Of a stretch of DNA of 64,000 bases, positions 17,952-27,225 are shown piece after piece; the stretch's first letter is position 1; each line of letters opens with the position of its first letter. Under the pieces are notes generated by a model. That model saw only the letters and a list, made by a program, of their open reading frames with translations, made no database searches and was not told where the DNA came from. A program made the position numbers and the translations under genes. This DNA comes from Clostridiales bacterium COT073_COT-073 (GTDB lineage: Bacteria; Bacillota; Clostridia; Lachnospirales; Vallitaleaceae), in NCBI GenBank assembly GCA_003858485.1, contig RQYD01000011.1, forward strand, positions 82,536 to 146,535, written 5' to 3'.

Positions 17952-18380
17952 TTATGCCAACATTGATTTTAAGAACCAAATTTGTTTGTTGTAATCACTG
18001 ATATGGTCTTCAAATAATGCAACTGTAGTAAACCAGCCCTGTTCATCGGAAGCATTTCTTAAATTTGTGGCTTCTTTACGTAAATTTTCCAAGTCAGCCA
18101 ACACAATTCTCAGAGCTTCTTTGCACTCAAATTTACGAGTTGGCTCTTCCTTAATGGTTGCTAATTCCAAATATTCTTTCAAGGTTGATACTGGTACAAT
18201 TTCGTACATTCTCAAATGCTCAGCCACATCATCCATTCTGGCAAATGATTTATCATATTCTGCTTCGGTAAGTTCATGTACCGGAACAAATAATTCCCCT
18301 TCCACATTCCAGTGAATATTATGTAATTTAATTGTCCAAACAGCTAAATTTGCTAAATACTGATTAAATTGTTTTTCCAT
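17952..18380 (-). CDS. dps: Dps-family ferritin-like DNA-protection protein
   Basis: This 142-residue four-helix protein carries the Dps ferroxidase motif: His in 'KLHNIHWNVEG' (residues 18-28) with Asp/Glu in 'YDKSFARMDDVAEHLR'. Such proteins form 12-mers that oxidise and store iron, using peroxide, and so limit Fenton damage. A sigma-A promoter at 18454-18482 drives it and a terminator at 17911-17937 ends it, so it is transcribed alone. No PerR or Fur box was recognised at the promoter. Confidence 0.92.
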   Translation of the reverse strand: MEKQFNQYLANLAVWTIKLHNIHWNVEGELFVPVHELTEAEYDKSFARMDDVAEHLRMYEIVPVSTLKEYLELATIKEEPTRKFECKEALRIVLADLENLRKEATNLRNASDEQGWFTTVALFEDHISDYNKQIWFLKSMLA

Positions 18381-18453
18381 TTTTTAATCTCCTTATTGGT
18401 CAGTGTGAATAGTTACTTTTCATTTCTACAATATGTCTGAAATCCATGGATGG

Positions 18454-18482
18454 ATTATAGCATTCTTATCTTGAAAAGTCAA
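18454..18482 (-). promoter_or_regulatory. Sigma-A promoter of dps
   Basis: On the minus strand TTGACT (18482-18477) and TATAAT (18459-18454) are 17 bases apart, about 75 bases before the dps start. Confidence 0.8.
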
Positions 18483-18597
18483 ATAAACATTTGGTAAAAT
18501 AATAACATACTTTTTTCTGTCTTTCAAACTAAGCATTCTTTCGACGGTGTTTTTTTAATCTTCGTTTTATAATGATTATCCATTGTCGGAAAAGATT

Positions 18598-18626
18598 TTG
18601 CACATCTTTCTAATTTGTGATATACT
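18598..18626 (+). promoter_or_regulatory. Sigma-A promoter of the M3 peptidase gene
   Basis: TTGCAC (18598-18603) and TATACT (18621-18626) are separated by 17 bases. Transcription should start near 18633, only about 12 bases before the first possible start codon and at the edge of the dispersed repeat, leaving no room for a normal ribosome binding site. Confidence 0.75.
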
Positions 18627-18644
18627 AAAACAATAAATCATAAT

Positions 18645-18806
18645 TTGAAGCGCGCAAGCAAAATGGAAGCGACCGCGAAGCGGGCATTTACATTTTGCGG
18701 CGCTTCACCGTCAGATAATCGGTTTTGCGAAGCAAAATCCGATGTCCTCGTGGACAATTTGTGCAGCAAATTGTCAGAGGACTTTGGCGAACGATTTATT
18801 GCCAGA
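18645..18806 (+). repeat. Second dispersed repeat family, copy 1, inside the M3 peptidase reading frame
   Basis: The stretch is rich in inverted repeats: GAAGCGC..GCAAAATG with CATTTTGC..GCGCTTC, TTTTGC GAA GCAAAA, CAATTTG..CAAATTG and GTCCTC..GAGGAC. From 'ATTTTGCGGC' to 'GATTTATTGCCAG' it aligns without gaps, by eye, with the minus strand of 59790-59985 over more than 110 bases. The translations also match: FCGxSPS, FCxAKS, LxED. Confidence 0.75.
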
Positions 18807-20588
18807 AAAAACGTACCAGTGGAACAAACCTGGAATTTAAATGCCCTCTACCCTACAACCGCTGATTTTGAGGAAGCCAAAAAGCGATTGGCCGCGACTG
18901 TTGATGACTTAAAAATTCGCTATGAAAGCTGGTTATCAAATCCAATTACCATAAATGCCTGTCTTAAGGAATATCGTGAGATTCTCAAACAAATTTCAGA
19001 CATTGATCATTATGTTGAATTAGGGCTGTCGGTAGATCAAACAGAAAGCAGCCAAATTAAGGAATACCAAAAAACCTCTTCTTTTTTAGCGGAAATTAAG
19101 GCAAAACTTAGTTTTATTGATACAGAGATCTTATTACAACCCGCTGAAGTACTAGAGGAAGCTGCTAAAGATGCAGAACACAGATTGTATCTGCAAAAGT
19201 TATTAAAGAAAAAGCCACATATGCTAAGCAAAGAAGCAGAAGCGGTAATAAAAAATTTAAGTCCTGCTTTGGGTTTGCCATATCGCATGTATGATACTGT
19301 AAAATTTGGTGATATTCACTTTAAAGATATAGAATATAAGGGCAAAAAACATAGTTTGACTTATAATACCTTTGAGGGCCATTTAGAATTGGAAGCGGAT
19401 ACTAAACTGCGCCGCCGGGCGTTTAAACGTTTTTCCAAAGGATTGGCCAAATATCAGCATACCACTGCCGGTTTATACAATGCTCAGGTGACAAAAGAAA
19501 AAACTTTGGCCAATCTGCGTGGCTACCACAGTGTATTTGACTTTTTGCTGGATGATCAGGAAGTTTCACGCGTGCTGTATGATCGACAAATCGACATTAT
19601 TATGTCAGATTTGGCTCCGCATATGCGTAAATATGCCAAACTTCTGCAAAAGGTTCATAAATTAAAGCAAATGACCTATGCCGACTTAAAAATTGATATT
19701 GACCCAAATTTTGCGCCCAGTGTCACCTACGATAAAGCCAAGGCCTATATTTTAGATGGTTTATCGGTTCTGGGTGAGGACTATGCCAAAATCTTAAAGG
19801 ATGCCTTTGAACAGCGCTGGATTGATTATGCAGAAAATACCGGTAAAAGTACCGGCGCTTTCTGTGCCAGTCCATATGGTCATCAATCTTATATTTTATT
19901 GAGTTTTAACCATAAAATGAATGAAGTTCTGACTCTTGCCCATGAACTGGGACATGCCGGGCATTTTCAAATGGCCAACAACTATCAAAATATTTTAAAT
20001 GCAGATTGTTCGATTTATTTTGTAGAAGCTCCTTCGACCACCAATGAGATCATCATGGAAAATTATTTGCTGAAGCAAGCAAAAGATGATCGGATGAAAC
20101 GTTGGGTTCTGTCACAAATGGTTTCTAAAACTTATTATCATAATTTTGTGACACATCTGCTGGAAGCCGCTTACCAAAGAGAAGTTTATAAAATAATTGA
20201 TGCTGGTGGCTCCGTCCAGGCAGATACATTAAACAATATTTATAAAAAAGTATTAACTGATTTCTGGGGAGACAGTATCGAATTGACTGAAGGCGCTGAA
20301 TTAACCTGGATGCGTCAGCCTCATTACTATATGGGCTTATATTCTTATACCTATTCAGCCGGTTTGACGATTGGCACCCAGATTGCCCGTAAAATTTTAG
20401 ATGAACCGCAAGTAGCCGAAAACTGGCTGAAAGTTCTTTCGCTGGGTGGAACTAAATCTTCTGAAGAATTGGCCCAAATCGCCGGTGTTGATATTACCAC
20501 CGATGCCCCGCTTAAAGATACCATTGCTTATATCGGTTCATTGATCGATGAAATGGAAGTATTGTCTAAAAAATTAGGTGATATTTAG
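18645..20588 (+). CDS. M3-family oligoendopeptidase F with repeat-derived N-terminus
   Basis: This is a cytoplasmic zinc peptidase of the PepF/oligoendopeptidase F family, which cuts short peptides. The zinc motif HELGH is in 'LTLAHELGHAGHF' (His near residue 433), with the third ligand Glu in 'VEAPSTTNEIIMENYLL' about 27 residues on. The conserved family N-terminus begins at 'RKNVPVEQTWNLNALYPT' (about residue 55). Everything before that is encoded by a dispersed repeat also found at 59790-59985. Possible starts are TTG 18645 and ATG 18663, neither with a ribosome binding site, so the true start is unknown and may be lower in the repeat. The catalytic part looks intact. Confidence 0.88.
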   Translation: MKRASKMEATAKRAFTFCGASPSDNRFCEAKSDVLVDNLCSKLSEDFGERFIARKNVPVEQTWNLNALYPTTADFEEAKKRLAATVDDLKIRYESWLSNPITINACLKEYREILKQISDIDHYVELGLSVDQTESSQIKEYQKTSSFLAEIKAKLSFIDTEILLQPAEVLEEAAKDAEHRLYLQKLLKKKPHMLSKEAEAVIKNLSPALGLPYRMYDTVKFGDIHFKDIEYKGKKHSLTYNTFEGHLELEADTKLRRRAFKRFSKGLAKYQHTTAGLYNAQVTKEKTLANLRGYHSVFDFLLDDQEVSRVLYDRQIDIIMSDLAPHMRKYAKLLQKVHKLKQMTYADLKIDIDPNFAPSVTYDKAKAYILDGLSVLGEDYAKILKDAFEQRWIDYAENTGKSTGAFCASPYGHQSYILLSFNHKMNEVLTLAHELGHAGHFQMANNYQNILNADCSIYFVEAPSTTNEIIMENYLLKQAKDDRMKRWVLSQMVSKTYYHNFVTHLLEAAYQREVYKIIDAGGSVQADTLNNIYKKVLTDFWGDSIELTEGAELTWMRQPHYYMGLYSYTYSAGLTIGTQIARKILDEPQVAENWLKVLSLGGTKSSEELAQIAGVDITTDAPLKDTIAYIGSLIDEMEVLSKKLGDI

Positions 20589-20595
20589 TTAGTAA

Positions 20596-20748
20596 CTCAA
20601 CTTTCCCACAGTCTTTTTTGGCCCTATCCCGCTCTGAAGAGCGGGCGCATGGGTTCCACTTTCGCAACTTGCTTCGCAAGATTGCTTTCGTTCTCACCCA
20701 TTTAACGTGCCTAAAAAAGACTGTTCCAGGGAACGTGGGAAAGTTGAG
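20596..20748 (+). mobile_element. Complete small inverted-repeat element (153 bp), TSD TTAGTAA
   Basis: The ends are perfect 14-bp inverted repeats, CTCAACTTTCCCAC and GTGGGAAAGTTGAG. TTAGTAA flanks it directly on both sides (20589-20595 and 20749-20755). Inside, AGTCTTTTTTGGC faces GCCTAAAAAAGACT, and hairpins CCCGCTCT/AGAGCGGG, CTTGC/GCAAG and GTTCC/GGAAC follow. The insertion lies at the stop of the M3 peptidase gene. It encodes no protein and is shaped like a non-autonomous element (MITE). Confidence 0.9.
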
Positions 20749-20767
20749 TTAGTAATTAACGATATCT

Positions 20768-20802
20768 AATCAAAACCGCCGGCTAAGCCGGCGGTTTTGA
20801 TT
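20768..20802. terminator. Strong bidirectional terminator
   Basis: A perfect 16-bp stem, AATCAAAACCGCCGGC and its complement, with loop TAA. It probably ends the M3 peptidase transcript on the plus strand and can also act against the ECF operon on the minus strand. 20803-20910 shows nothing further. Confidence 0.85.
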
Positions 20803-20910
20803 ATCATACTTTGTACTACATCAAAGACTGTCATTAAAAACCCTAATTCTTCCAGCAGGATTTGATCTCCTTTATTTTAATTTTAAAACATTAGCCTGTT
20901 CTATTGATAT

Positions 20911-22281
20911 CTATAAATTTATAACATAATCAGCTAGCGAATTTAAAAATTCCTGGTCATGGGAAACAATGAATATTATTTTCTGATCATTTTTGCATTC
21001 ATGGATTAGATCGGATATATTCATCATATTGTAATAGTCCATTCCACTTGTTGGTTCATCAAAAAATAAAAGTCGGGAATTTTTACATAATACCGATGCA
21101 ATTGCTACTCTTTGCTTTTGACCACCCGACAAACTCATTGGATGACGATCTTTTAATTCATACAAATCAAGTTTTCTTAGAATATCTTCAACATAACGGA
21201 TTTCCCTATTTTTTACTCCAAGGCTTACTTCATTTATAACGGAATCAGTAAAAAGCTGATGATTAACATCTTGCATTACAAGAGAAGATATTTTAAGCCT
21301 GTTTCTTTTTGAAAGTCTTTTACCTTCCAGATAGATTTCCTCCCTGGATTTTCTTTCGCACCCTATAAGACATCTCAGCAAAGTAGATTTTCCAAGTCCG
21401 TTTGTCCCCACTATGCCATAAATTTTACCCATTTCAAAAGAAATGTCTTTGAAAAGTAAGTTGTTATCTACACCATTAAATTTAAATTCAATATTTTTTA
21501 TCTCAAAATTCCCCTTTTTTTGAATCTCTGGTACAGTAAGTTTTGTTTTCGTCTTATCTCTTAAACCTAACTCATTTAGTTTTTCAGATGGTATTTTCAT
21601 AAATTCTGTTTTTGTATATTCCCTTTGTATCACGCCATCCTGAATCAAAAAAGCTCTGTCTATAATGTCCATCAGATAATATATCCTATGCTCTGAAATG
21701 ATAAGGGTTTTCCCTTTATCTTTAAGTTTCATAAGCATTTCTTTGATGATTATAATATTTTCTTCATCAAGATTTGACGAAGGCTCATCTAAAACAATTA
21801 TTTCCGTTCCCGATATATAACTTGCAGCAATACATAAAATCTGTTTTTCTCCGCCCGAAAGCTTGAAAATATCTCTATTTAAAAGATGGTTTATCGGAAA
21901 TATCTCCAACATATCATTTAGCCTTTCATCCATTTGGTTTTTGGAAAGACCTATATTTTCTAAATAAAAAAGTAATTCAAGAGTAGTATTTATATTAAAA
22001 AAGTGTGTCTTTGGATTTTGAAATACGCTTGATACCAAAATGGATATTTCATACAATTTGAGATTGTTAACATCTTTATTATCTATTCTGATAGTGCCCT
22101 CTATGAAAGCTCCATCATATTGTACCGCTAATCCATTGATTGAATTGATAATTGAAGATTTTCCGCTCCCACTTTTTCCGGTAAATAATACACATTCTCC
22201 TTTCTCTACCCTTAAAGAAATGTTTTTTAATACTTTTGGAGAATTTCCATAAGATAGAGATAAGTTTTCAATTTTTACCAT
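20911..22281 (-). CDS. ECF transporter ATPase, two fused ABC domains
   Basis: This 456-residue protein holds two ATP-binding cassettes. The first has Walker A 'GKSGSGKSS' (near residue 36), signature 'LSGGEKQ' and Walker B 'IIVLDEPSSNLD'. The second has 'GTNGLGKST' (near 290), 'LSGGQKQR' and 'LLFFDEPTSGMD'. Such fused EcfA-type proteins (COG1123-like) power energy-coupling-factor importers. The gene overlaps the T-component gene by seven bases, and the S component is next, so the three make one complete importer. Confidence 0.9.
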   Translation of the reverse strand: MVKIENLSLSYGNSPKVLKNISLRVEKGECVLFTGKSGSGKSSIINSINGLAVQYDGAFIEGTIRIDNKDVNNLKLYEISILVSSVFQNPKTHFFNINTTLELLFYLENIGLSKNQMDERLNDMLEIFPINHLLNRDIFKLSGGEKQILCIAASYISGTEIIVLDEPSSNLDEENIIIIKEMLMKLKDKGKTLIISEHRIYYLMDIIDRAFLIQDGVIQREYTKTEFMKIPSEKLNELGLRDKTKTKLTVPEIQKKGNFEIKNIEFKFNGVDNNLLFKDISFEMGKIYGIVGTNGLGKSTLLRCLIGCERKSREEIYLEGKRLSKRNRLKISSLVMQDVNHQLFTDSVINEVSLGVKNREIRYVEDILRKLDLYELKDRHPMSLSGGQKQRVAIASVLCKNSRLLFFDEPTSGMDYYNMMNISDLIHECKNDQKIIFIVSHDQEFLNSLADYVINL

Positions 22282-22964
22282 AAAATTCCTCCCAGAATCA
22301 TAACCAGCATCAAAAGCATATAAGCAAAATCAACTGTTTTTATTTTGACAGATAGATATCTTGTTTTTTTAACCGGATTTTCAATGCATTTTGTTTCTGC
22401 CGCCTTTGCAATATCATCAGAAATATTAGACGATATCACAAGTAAAGGCACTATTACATACTCAATGTATGAAATCGGATTTTTAAAGGTAATTCCTCTT
22501 ATTCTCATAGCGCGCTTTATATTCCGGCTTTCTTCTCTAAAGGATGGAAAAAACCGAAACATTACCGCAATCGGTATCGAAATATTCTGAGGAACTTTTA
22601 TTTTATCCATCGAAGATATAATACTCCCCACATCGGACGTCTTTATGAAAAATTTACCGGCACTGAATGGCAAATAAATCATTCTACAAACTATAAACAA
22701 CATGAAAAACATCATAATAAAAGGATTCATATTTCTAATGATCACAATGTCAGGAAGCAAACAAGAAAACGCAGCGAAAAAAGCTATATTTTTCAAAGCA
22801 TCATTTTTTAATCCATTTTTATAAAAAAGAAATGAAATCACAAATATTATAGCCCACTCAAAATATATGTTTATCTGATGAAACACTGTAAACCCAAGCA
22901 AAATAACAATCCCTATTTTGGAAATGGGATTAGGATTATAAGGATTATCCGAAAAGGTGGACAT
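22275..22964 (-). CDS. ECF transporter transmembrane T component (EcfT/CbiQ family)
   Basis: This 229-residue protein has four to six predicted membrane helices and the cytoplasmic coupling region around 'IKRAMRIRGITF' (near residue 135), the first of the Arg motifs of EcfT that contact the ATPases. The second motif is weak ('AAETKCIEN'). It links the substrate-binding S protein to the ATPase. It overlaps both neighbours by one to seven bases. Confidence 0.85.
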   Translation of the reverse strand: MSTFSDNPYNPNPISKIGIVILLGFTVFHQINIYFEWAIIFVISFLFYKNGLKNDALKNIAFFAAFSCLLPDIVIIRNMNPFIMMFFMLFIVCRMIYLPFSAGKFFIKTSDVGSIISSMDKIKVPQNISIPIAVMFRFFPSFREESRNIKRAMRIRGITFKNPISYIEYVIVPLLVISSNISDDIAKAAETKCIENPVKKTRYLSVKIKTVDFAYMLLMLVMILGGILW

Positions 22965-23551
22965 TATACAATACCCGCTTTTTCAAAATGCTTTTTGAGG
23001 AAAGCTTTCCCGATATATGCACCGATGATTCCGCCAATAATTGCCCCAATATATACCAATATCAAGCTTCGATAATTCACAAGTTTGATCAGTTTCATAA
23101 TATAATCATGTCCCATTCCCCTTGTTTCAGCCATTTCAATAACCTTATCTTTCGCCAGAAAGATTTGCATAAGAAAACCGCAAATCCAAGTATTGAACAG
23201 GGCAAAGGAAAGCATATTATATCGGAAAGATTTATATTCTCCTTTTTTTCTTAAAAATTCAGCGATTGCCATACTGATTAGAACATGTGCCAATATTACA
23301 TAAGTATTCCCCATCGCAATAACAATAAGACCGCAAATCAGACCAAGGATAAACAATCCCCACGGTTTTTGAACTTTTGCCATAAAAAGCATAATAACGA
23401 TACCTGTTATAATCCCCGCCAATGTAGGATATGCCAAGTATAAAATCGGCACTATACCAATTATTCCCGCAAGAAACATAAGCACAAAATATATTACTGC
23501 AAATACGCCTATTGTAACTAAGTCCTTAATTCTTAATTTTTCCGTTTTCAT
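22964..23551 (-). CDS. ECF transporter substrate-binding S component, MptD (Trep_Strep) family
   Basis: This 195-residue protein has five to six membrane helices and matches in layout the MptD/TIGR02185 family: 'LVTIGVFAVIYFVLMF' at the start, 'MGNTYVILAHVLISMAIAEFLR' in the middle and 'RSLILVYIGAIIGGIIGAYIGKAFLKKHFEKAG' at the end. It would bind the substrate within the membrane. The substrate of the family is not settled; the neighbouring siderophore-like transporter and AraC regulator point to a metal, metal chelate or cofactor. Confidence 0.85.
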   Translation of the reverse strand: MKTEKLRIKDLVTIGVFAVIYFVLMFLAGIIGIVPILYLAYPTLAGIITGIVIMLFMAKVQKPWGLFILGLICGLIVIAMGNTYVILAHVLISMAIAEFLRKKGEYKSFRYNMLSFALFNTWICGFLMQIFLAKDKVIEMAETRGMGHDYIMKLIKLVNYRSLILVYIGAIIGGIIGAYIGKAFLKKHFEKAGIV

Positions 23552-23572
23552 ACTATCCTCCTGAATAAATTT

Positions 23573-25297
23573 TTACCGAATGTTTGATTTTTCAATCATT
23601 GCTTTATAAAATTCTGATGTTTTGCAAAGTTCATCATCTGTGCCTATTGCATCTATTTTTCCGGCATTTAATAAGACAATTTTATTTGCATTTCTTATTG
23701 TTCTCAGTCTGTGAGCAATCACAATGACTGTTTTTTCTTTTATAAGTTCAGATAATGCTTCCTGAATAAGACTTTCATTTTCAACATCCAGCGATGCCGT
23801 GGCTTCATCCAGCAGTACAATCGGTGCATCTTTCAAGATAGCCCTTGCGATTGAGATTCTTTGCCTTTCTCCGCCGGAAAGCCTTTGCCCGTTCTCCCCT
23901 ATTACCGTATCTATCCCATCCGGCATTTTATCAATAAATTCATAGCATCTTGCGATTTTAGCTGCTCTCACAATTTCTTCATCTGTAGCATCCTTCTTGC
24001 CGATTTTAATGTTCTCTTTTATGCTTGCATTAAAGAGGACAACTTCCTGAAATACGATAGAAAAATTTTTAAGGAGAGTTTCCGGATCAACCGCACTGAT
24101 ATCCTCTCCACCTATCAAAATCTTTCCCTTATCTATATCCCAAAATCTTGCGGCAAGCTTGGTAAGGGTTGTTTTTCCGCTTCCACTTGAACCGATCAGC
24201 GCAGTAATTTCCCCTTGCTTTGCGGTAAAACTTACACCATTGATGACAGAGTAATCATCATATCCAAAAGAAACATCCTGAAATTCGATATCATAATTTT
24301 TAATATCCATCTGCTTTTTGCCTTCTTGAACAGGCATCGTTTTTATTTCCTTTATTCTTCCAACCACAGCATCCAACATGACTATCATGGACATAAACAT
24401 GATGATCCCCTCGATAGGAAGGTAAATGCTGGTTGTCATCATTAAAAAAGCAATATAAGCCAACACGCTTACCTCACCTGTTATAAGCATATTTATACCA
24501 GTCACCGCAACGCTTATTATCCCAAGCTTTAAAATTGCAGTGGCTGTTCCTGTAAGGATTCCGGCGACAATTTCGCCCTTTGTTTTTTGTTTGGTAGAGC
24601 TGTTTAATTTTTCAAAGAAATCTTGGAGCATTCGTTCTTCTAAATGATAAGATTTTATTTGCTCTATCTGCTCAATCTTTTCCTGCAAATCATCAAAGAC
24701 CTTGCGATTCTCATCTATCCACTCCTGTACTATTTTTTTCTGACTTTTCTTTGATAAAACTATAATCAGAATTGCTATCGGAATTACCCACAACGCCGCC
24801 AAAGCCAATTTCCAATTATAGAGCAAAAGCATTAAGGCAATGAAAGCACTGGAAACAGTAGTTGAATAGATATGAGGAACCGCATGAGAAAAGATGGTTT
24901 CATATAAGTTCATGTCATTCATCATCGTTTCCGCAAGATCCGCCAAATCTCTTTTCCCAAAATAGGCAAGAGGTAATTTCTTTAATCTTTCTGCTAAGTC
25001 AATCCTTGAATTTGCACTTTCATTATACACATTGGTATAGAGCCTTATATAATCCCATCTTGCAACGAAAAACATCACCATCATCATTCCTGCAATAAAT
25101 ACAAGGTAATGAATCGGAGTAAAATTATAACTCTCCATGCCCTTTAAGATGCCTATATACTGGAACAAAAACAAAAAAGCAATCATTGGTGCAAACAATT
25201 TTGTTAAATTAAGCAATGTATGTGAAATAATAGCTTTTTTAAGATTATTTGCTCCTGTTTCCGACATGGCATATCTTTTCATAAAATAAGAAACCAT
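23573..25297 (-). CDS. ABC transporter, fused permease and ATPase (second half of a heterodimer)
   Basis: Six N-terminal helices (about residues 20-300) are followed by an ATPase domain with Walker A 'GSSGSGKTT' (near 365), signature 'LSGGERQR', Walker B 'VLLDEATASLD' and switch 'AHRLRT'. It pairs with the similar protein encoded upstream. The start at 25297 ('MVSYFMKRYAMSE') has GGAGG five bases upstream; a longer frame to 25339 overlaps the previous gene and lacks a site. YbtP/YbtQ and IrtAB, which import iron-siderophores, have this architecture. Import is suggested by context only. Confidence 0.88.
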   Translation of the reverse strand: MVSYFMKRYAMSETGANNLKKAIISHTLLNLTKLFAPMIAFLFLFQYIGILKGMESYNFTPIHYLVFIAGMMMVMFFVARWDYIRLYTNVYNESANSRIDLAERLKKLPLAYFGKRDLADLAETMMNDMNLYETIFSHAVPHIYSTTVSSAFIALMLLLYNWKLALAALWVIPIAILIIVLSKKSQKKIVQEWIDENRKVFDDLQEKIEQIEQIKSYHLEERMLQDFFEKLNSSTKQKTKGEIVAGILTGTATAILKLGIISVAVTGINMLITGEVSVLAYIAFLMMTTSIYLPIEGIIMFMSMIVMLDAVVGRIKEIKTMPVQEGKKQMDIKNYDIEFQDVSFGYDDYSVINGVSFTAKQGEITALIGSSGSGKTTLTKLAARFWDIDKGKILIGGEDISAVDPETLLKNFSIVFQEVVLFNASIKENIKIGKKDATDEEIVRAAKIARCYEFIDKMPDGIDTVIGENGQRLSGGERQRISIARAILKDAPIVLLDEATASLDVENESLIQEALSELIKEKTVIVIAHRLRTIRNANKIVLLNAGKIDAIGTDDELCKTSEFYKAMIEKSNIR

Positions 25298-25298
25298 C

Positions 25299-27056
25299 TT
25301 AACCTCCAATCTTCCAGTCAACCGATTTTTGGTATTCATCCCAAAGTTTTTTATATTGCCCGTTCCTCTCTATTAAATCCGTATGCTTGCCTTCTTCTAC
25401 AATTTTCCCCTGATCAATAACCAGAATCTTATCCGCATCGGTTACTGTAGACAGTCTGTGGGCAATCATCAGGGTTGTCTTGTTTTTTGACAACCTCTTA
25501 AAAGACTCCTGAATCAAATGTTCATTTTCAGGGTCGGTAAACGCTGTAGCTTCATCTAAAATGATAATATCTGCATCTTTAAGAAACGCTCTTGCTATCG
25601 AAAGTCTTTGCGCTTCTCCGCCCGAAAAATAGATGCCTCTTGTTCCATAAACAGTATCCAGACCATTTTCTAAACCATCGACTATCTCTTTAGAGCCTGA
25701 ATTTATCAAAGCTCTCTCTATTTCTTCTTCTGTTGCATCGGGCTTTCCAATCAGAAGATTTTCTCTTACACTCATTTTAAATAGTTTGGAATTTTGAAAA
25801 ACAAAGGCGATTTTTTTCATTAAAGCCTCTTTTTCAAAGTCCTTGATATTGATTCCGCCAATAAAAATTTCCCCTGAGGCAATATCATAAAATCTGGCGG
25901 CAAGCCTTGCTATCGTAGTTTTACCGCCACCTGACGAACCGACCAAAGCAACTCTTTCTCCCTTATTTACTTTAAATGAAATATTATCTAAAACATTTTC
26001 ATCGCCATAAGAAAAACTTACATTTTCAAACGCAAGCTCAACATCGGGGCTTGTTTTATCGCCATAGATGAAATCATCAAATTCTAAGATATTTTCAATT
26101 TTATCTAAAGCAAGCTCCGCAAAATAGCTGAATTGTGTAATCGTCGCCGTTCTCATAATAAAAATGGCAAATGCCGGTCCTATCAGAAAATAAATCACAG
26201 AATCGGCAACCACATTCGATAAGTCGCCATTCCATTTTATTAAAAGTAATGCTACCGGCACTAAAAAAAATGCCGTTGATGTGGAAACTGTTTCAAACCA
26301 TGACATTTTATTCGTATAACTCATGGTAAGCTTCAGTACGTCATCTTTTATTTTTATGATTAAGGAATATAATTTATCAAAACTCTCGACACTTTGAGCA
26401 AATGTTTTAACAACGGGAATTCCTCTGACATATTCCACGGTCTGGGCAGACAGGTTTGAAAGTTCCGCATAATACTCATCCTTCATTTTTTTGCTCTCAG
26501 AGGTCATCATCGCCGACATCAATATCATGCCGATAATCATCGGTATCATACTGGCAAGCCCTAATTTCCAATTGAACAGAAAGAAAAAAACAAGTAGCAC
26601 TATTGGCGATATCATCGTCATCGCCATATCCGGAAGCTGATGCGCTAAAAAAGAATGAGTTTCCGAAGCTCCGGATACAATTATATTTCTTATCCTTCCG
26701 CTTTCTTTGTCATCAAAATATCCTAAAGGTTTATTCATGAGTTTTTTTACTGAAGTCTTGATGATAGTATCTTCCACTTCAAATGCAAAAACATGGGATA
26801 AGACAAGACCAATAAGGTATATCAATAAACCCAGCCCAGCAAATGCCGATGCATAAATCGAATTTTCCCTTACATAGGCAAAATCTACCATTTCATTTAA
26901 AATTAAATTCTTTACAATCCTATGAATAAAAACCATAGGCATCAAGACCATAATACCTGAAACAGCGGACATAATCATGGCGATATAAAGCAAAATGCTT
27001 TTTTTGCCGCTATAAGGCATGAGTCTTTTTAGTATTGATTTTTTCTTATTTTTCAA
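25299..27056 (-). CDS. ABC transporter, fused permease and ATPase (first half of a heterodimer)
   Basis: This 585-residue protein has six membrane helices and a C-terminal ATPase with Walker A 'GSSGGGKTT' (near residue 360), signature 'FSGGEAQR' (F instead of the usual L), Walker B 'IIILDEATAFTD' and switch 'AHRLST'. The D-loop FTD differs from the usual LD, which hints at one non-canonical ATP site, as in many heterodimeric exporter-fold transporters. It is the first gene after the presumed AraC-controlled promoter and is read divergently from the regulator. Confidence 0.88.
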   Translation of the reverse strand: MKNKKKSILKRLMPYSGKKSILLYIAMIMSAVSGIMVLMPMVFIHRIVKNLILNEMVDFAYVRENSIYASAFAGLGLLIYLIGLVLSHVFAFEVEDTIIKTSVKKLMNKPLGYFDDKESGRIRNIIVSGASETHSFLAHQLPDMAMTMISPIVLLVFFFLFNWKLGLASMIPMIIGMILMSAMMTSESKKMKDEYYAELSNLSAQTVEYVRGIPVVKTFAQSVESFDKLYSLIIKIKDDVLKLTMSYTNKMSWFETVSTSTAFFLVPVALLLIKWNGDLSNVVADSVIYFLIGPAFAIFIMRTATITQFSYFAELALDKIENILEFDDFIYGDKTSPDVELAFENVSFSYGDENVLDNISFKVNKGERVALVGSSGGGKTTIARLAARFYDIASGEIFIGGINIKDFEKEALMKKIAFVFQNSKLFKMSVRENLLIGKPDATEEEIERALINSGSKEIVDGLENGLDTVYGTRGIYFSGGEAQRLSIARAFLKDADIIILDEATAFTDPENEHLIQESFKRLSKNKTTLMIAHRLSTVTDADKILVIDQGKIVEEGKHTDLIERNGQYKKLWDEYQKSVDWKIGG

Positions 27057-27114
27057 TGAATCTTTCCTCCTTCTCTTTCCATCTAAAAAGATATAAAATA
27101 TCCTGTTTAGACTA

Positions 27115-27143
27115 AGTATAGGAGCTTCCTTTGAAGTCCTTTT
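27115..27143 (-). promoter_or_regulatory. Presumed activator-dependent promoter of the ABC/ECF operon
   Basis: On the minus strand a -10 element TATACT (27120-27115) has no good -35. Directly upstream, AAAGGA occurs twice 11 bases apart, on the face where an AraC-type activator usually binds. The pair of direct repeats and the missing -35 fit activation by the divergent AraC-family protein. This is inference from spacing alone. Confidence 0.45.
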
Positions 27144-27225
27144 GAATATTCGCCAACTTTTTCTTGCTTTTATTATTTATTCATTATATAATAAATGAGA
27201 ACTCCAATCAATTAGATGTGCTAAC

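Noticed and set aside
20596..20748. The inverted-repeat elements as ordinary Rho-independent terminators or REP sequences
   Set aside because: They are 146-240 bp long with fixed 14-bp ends and perfect 7-bp flanking duplications, and a separate terminator follows one of them at 20768-20802, so mobility explains them better.
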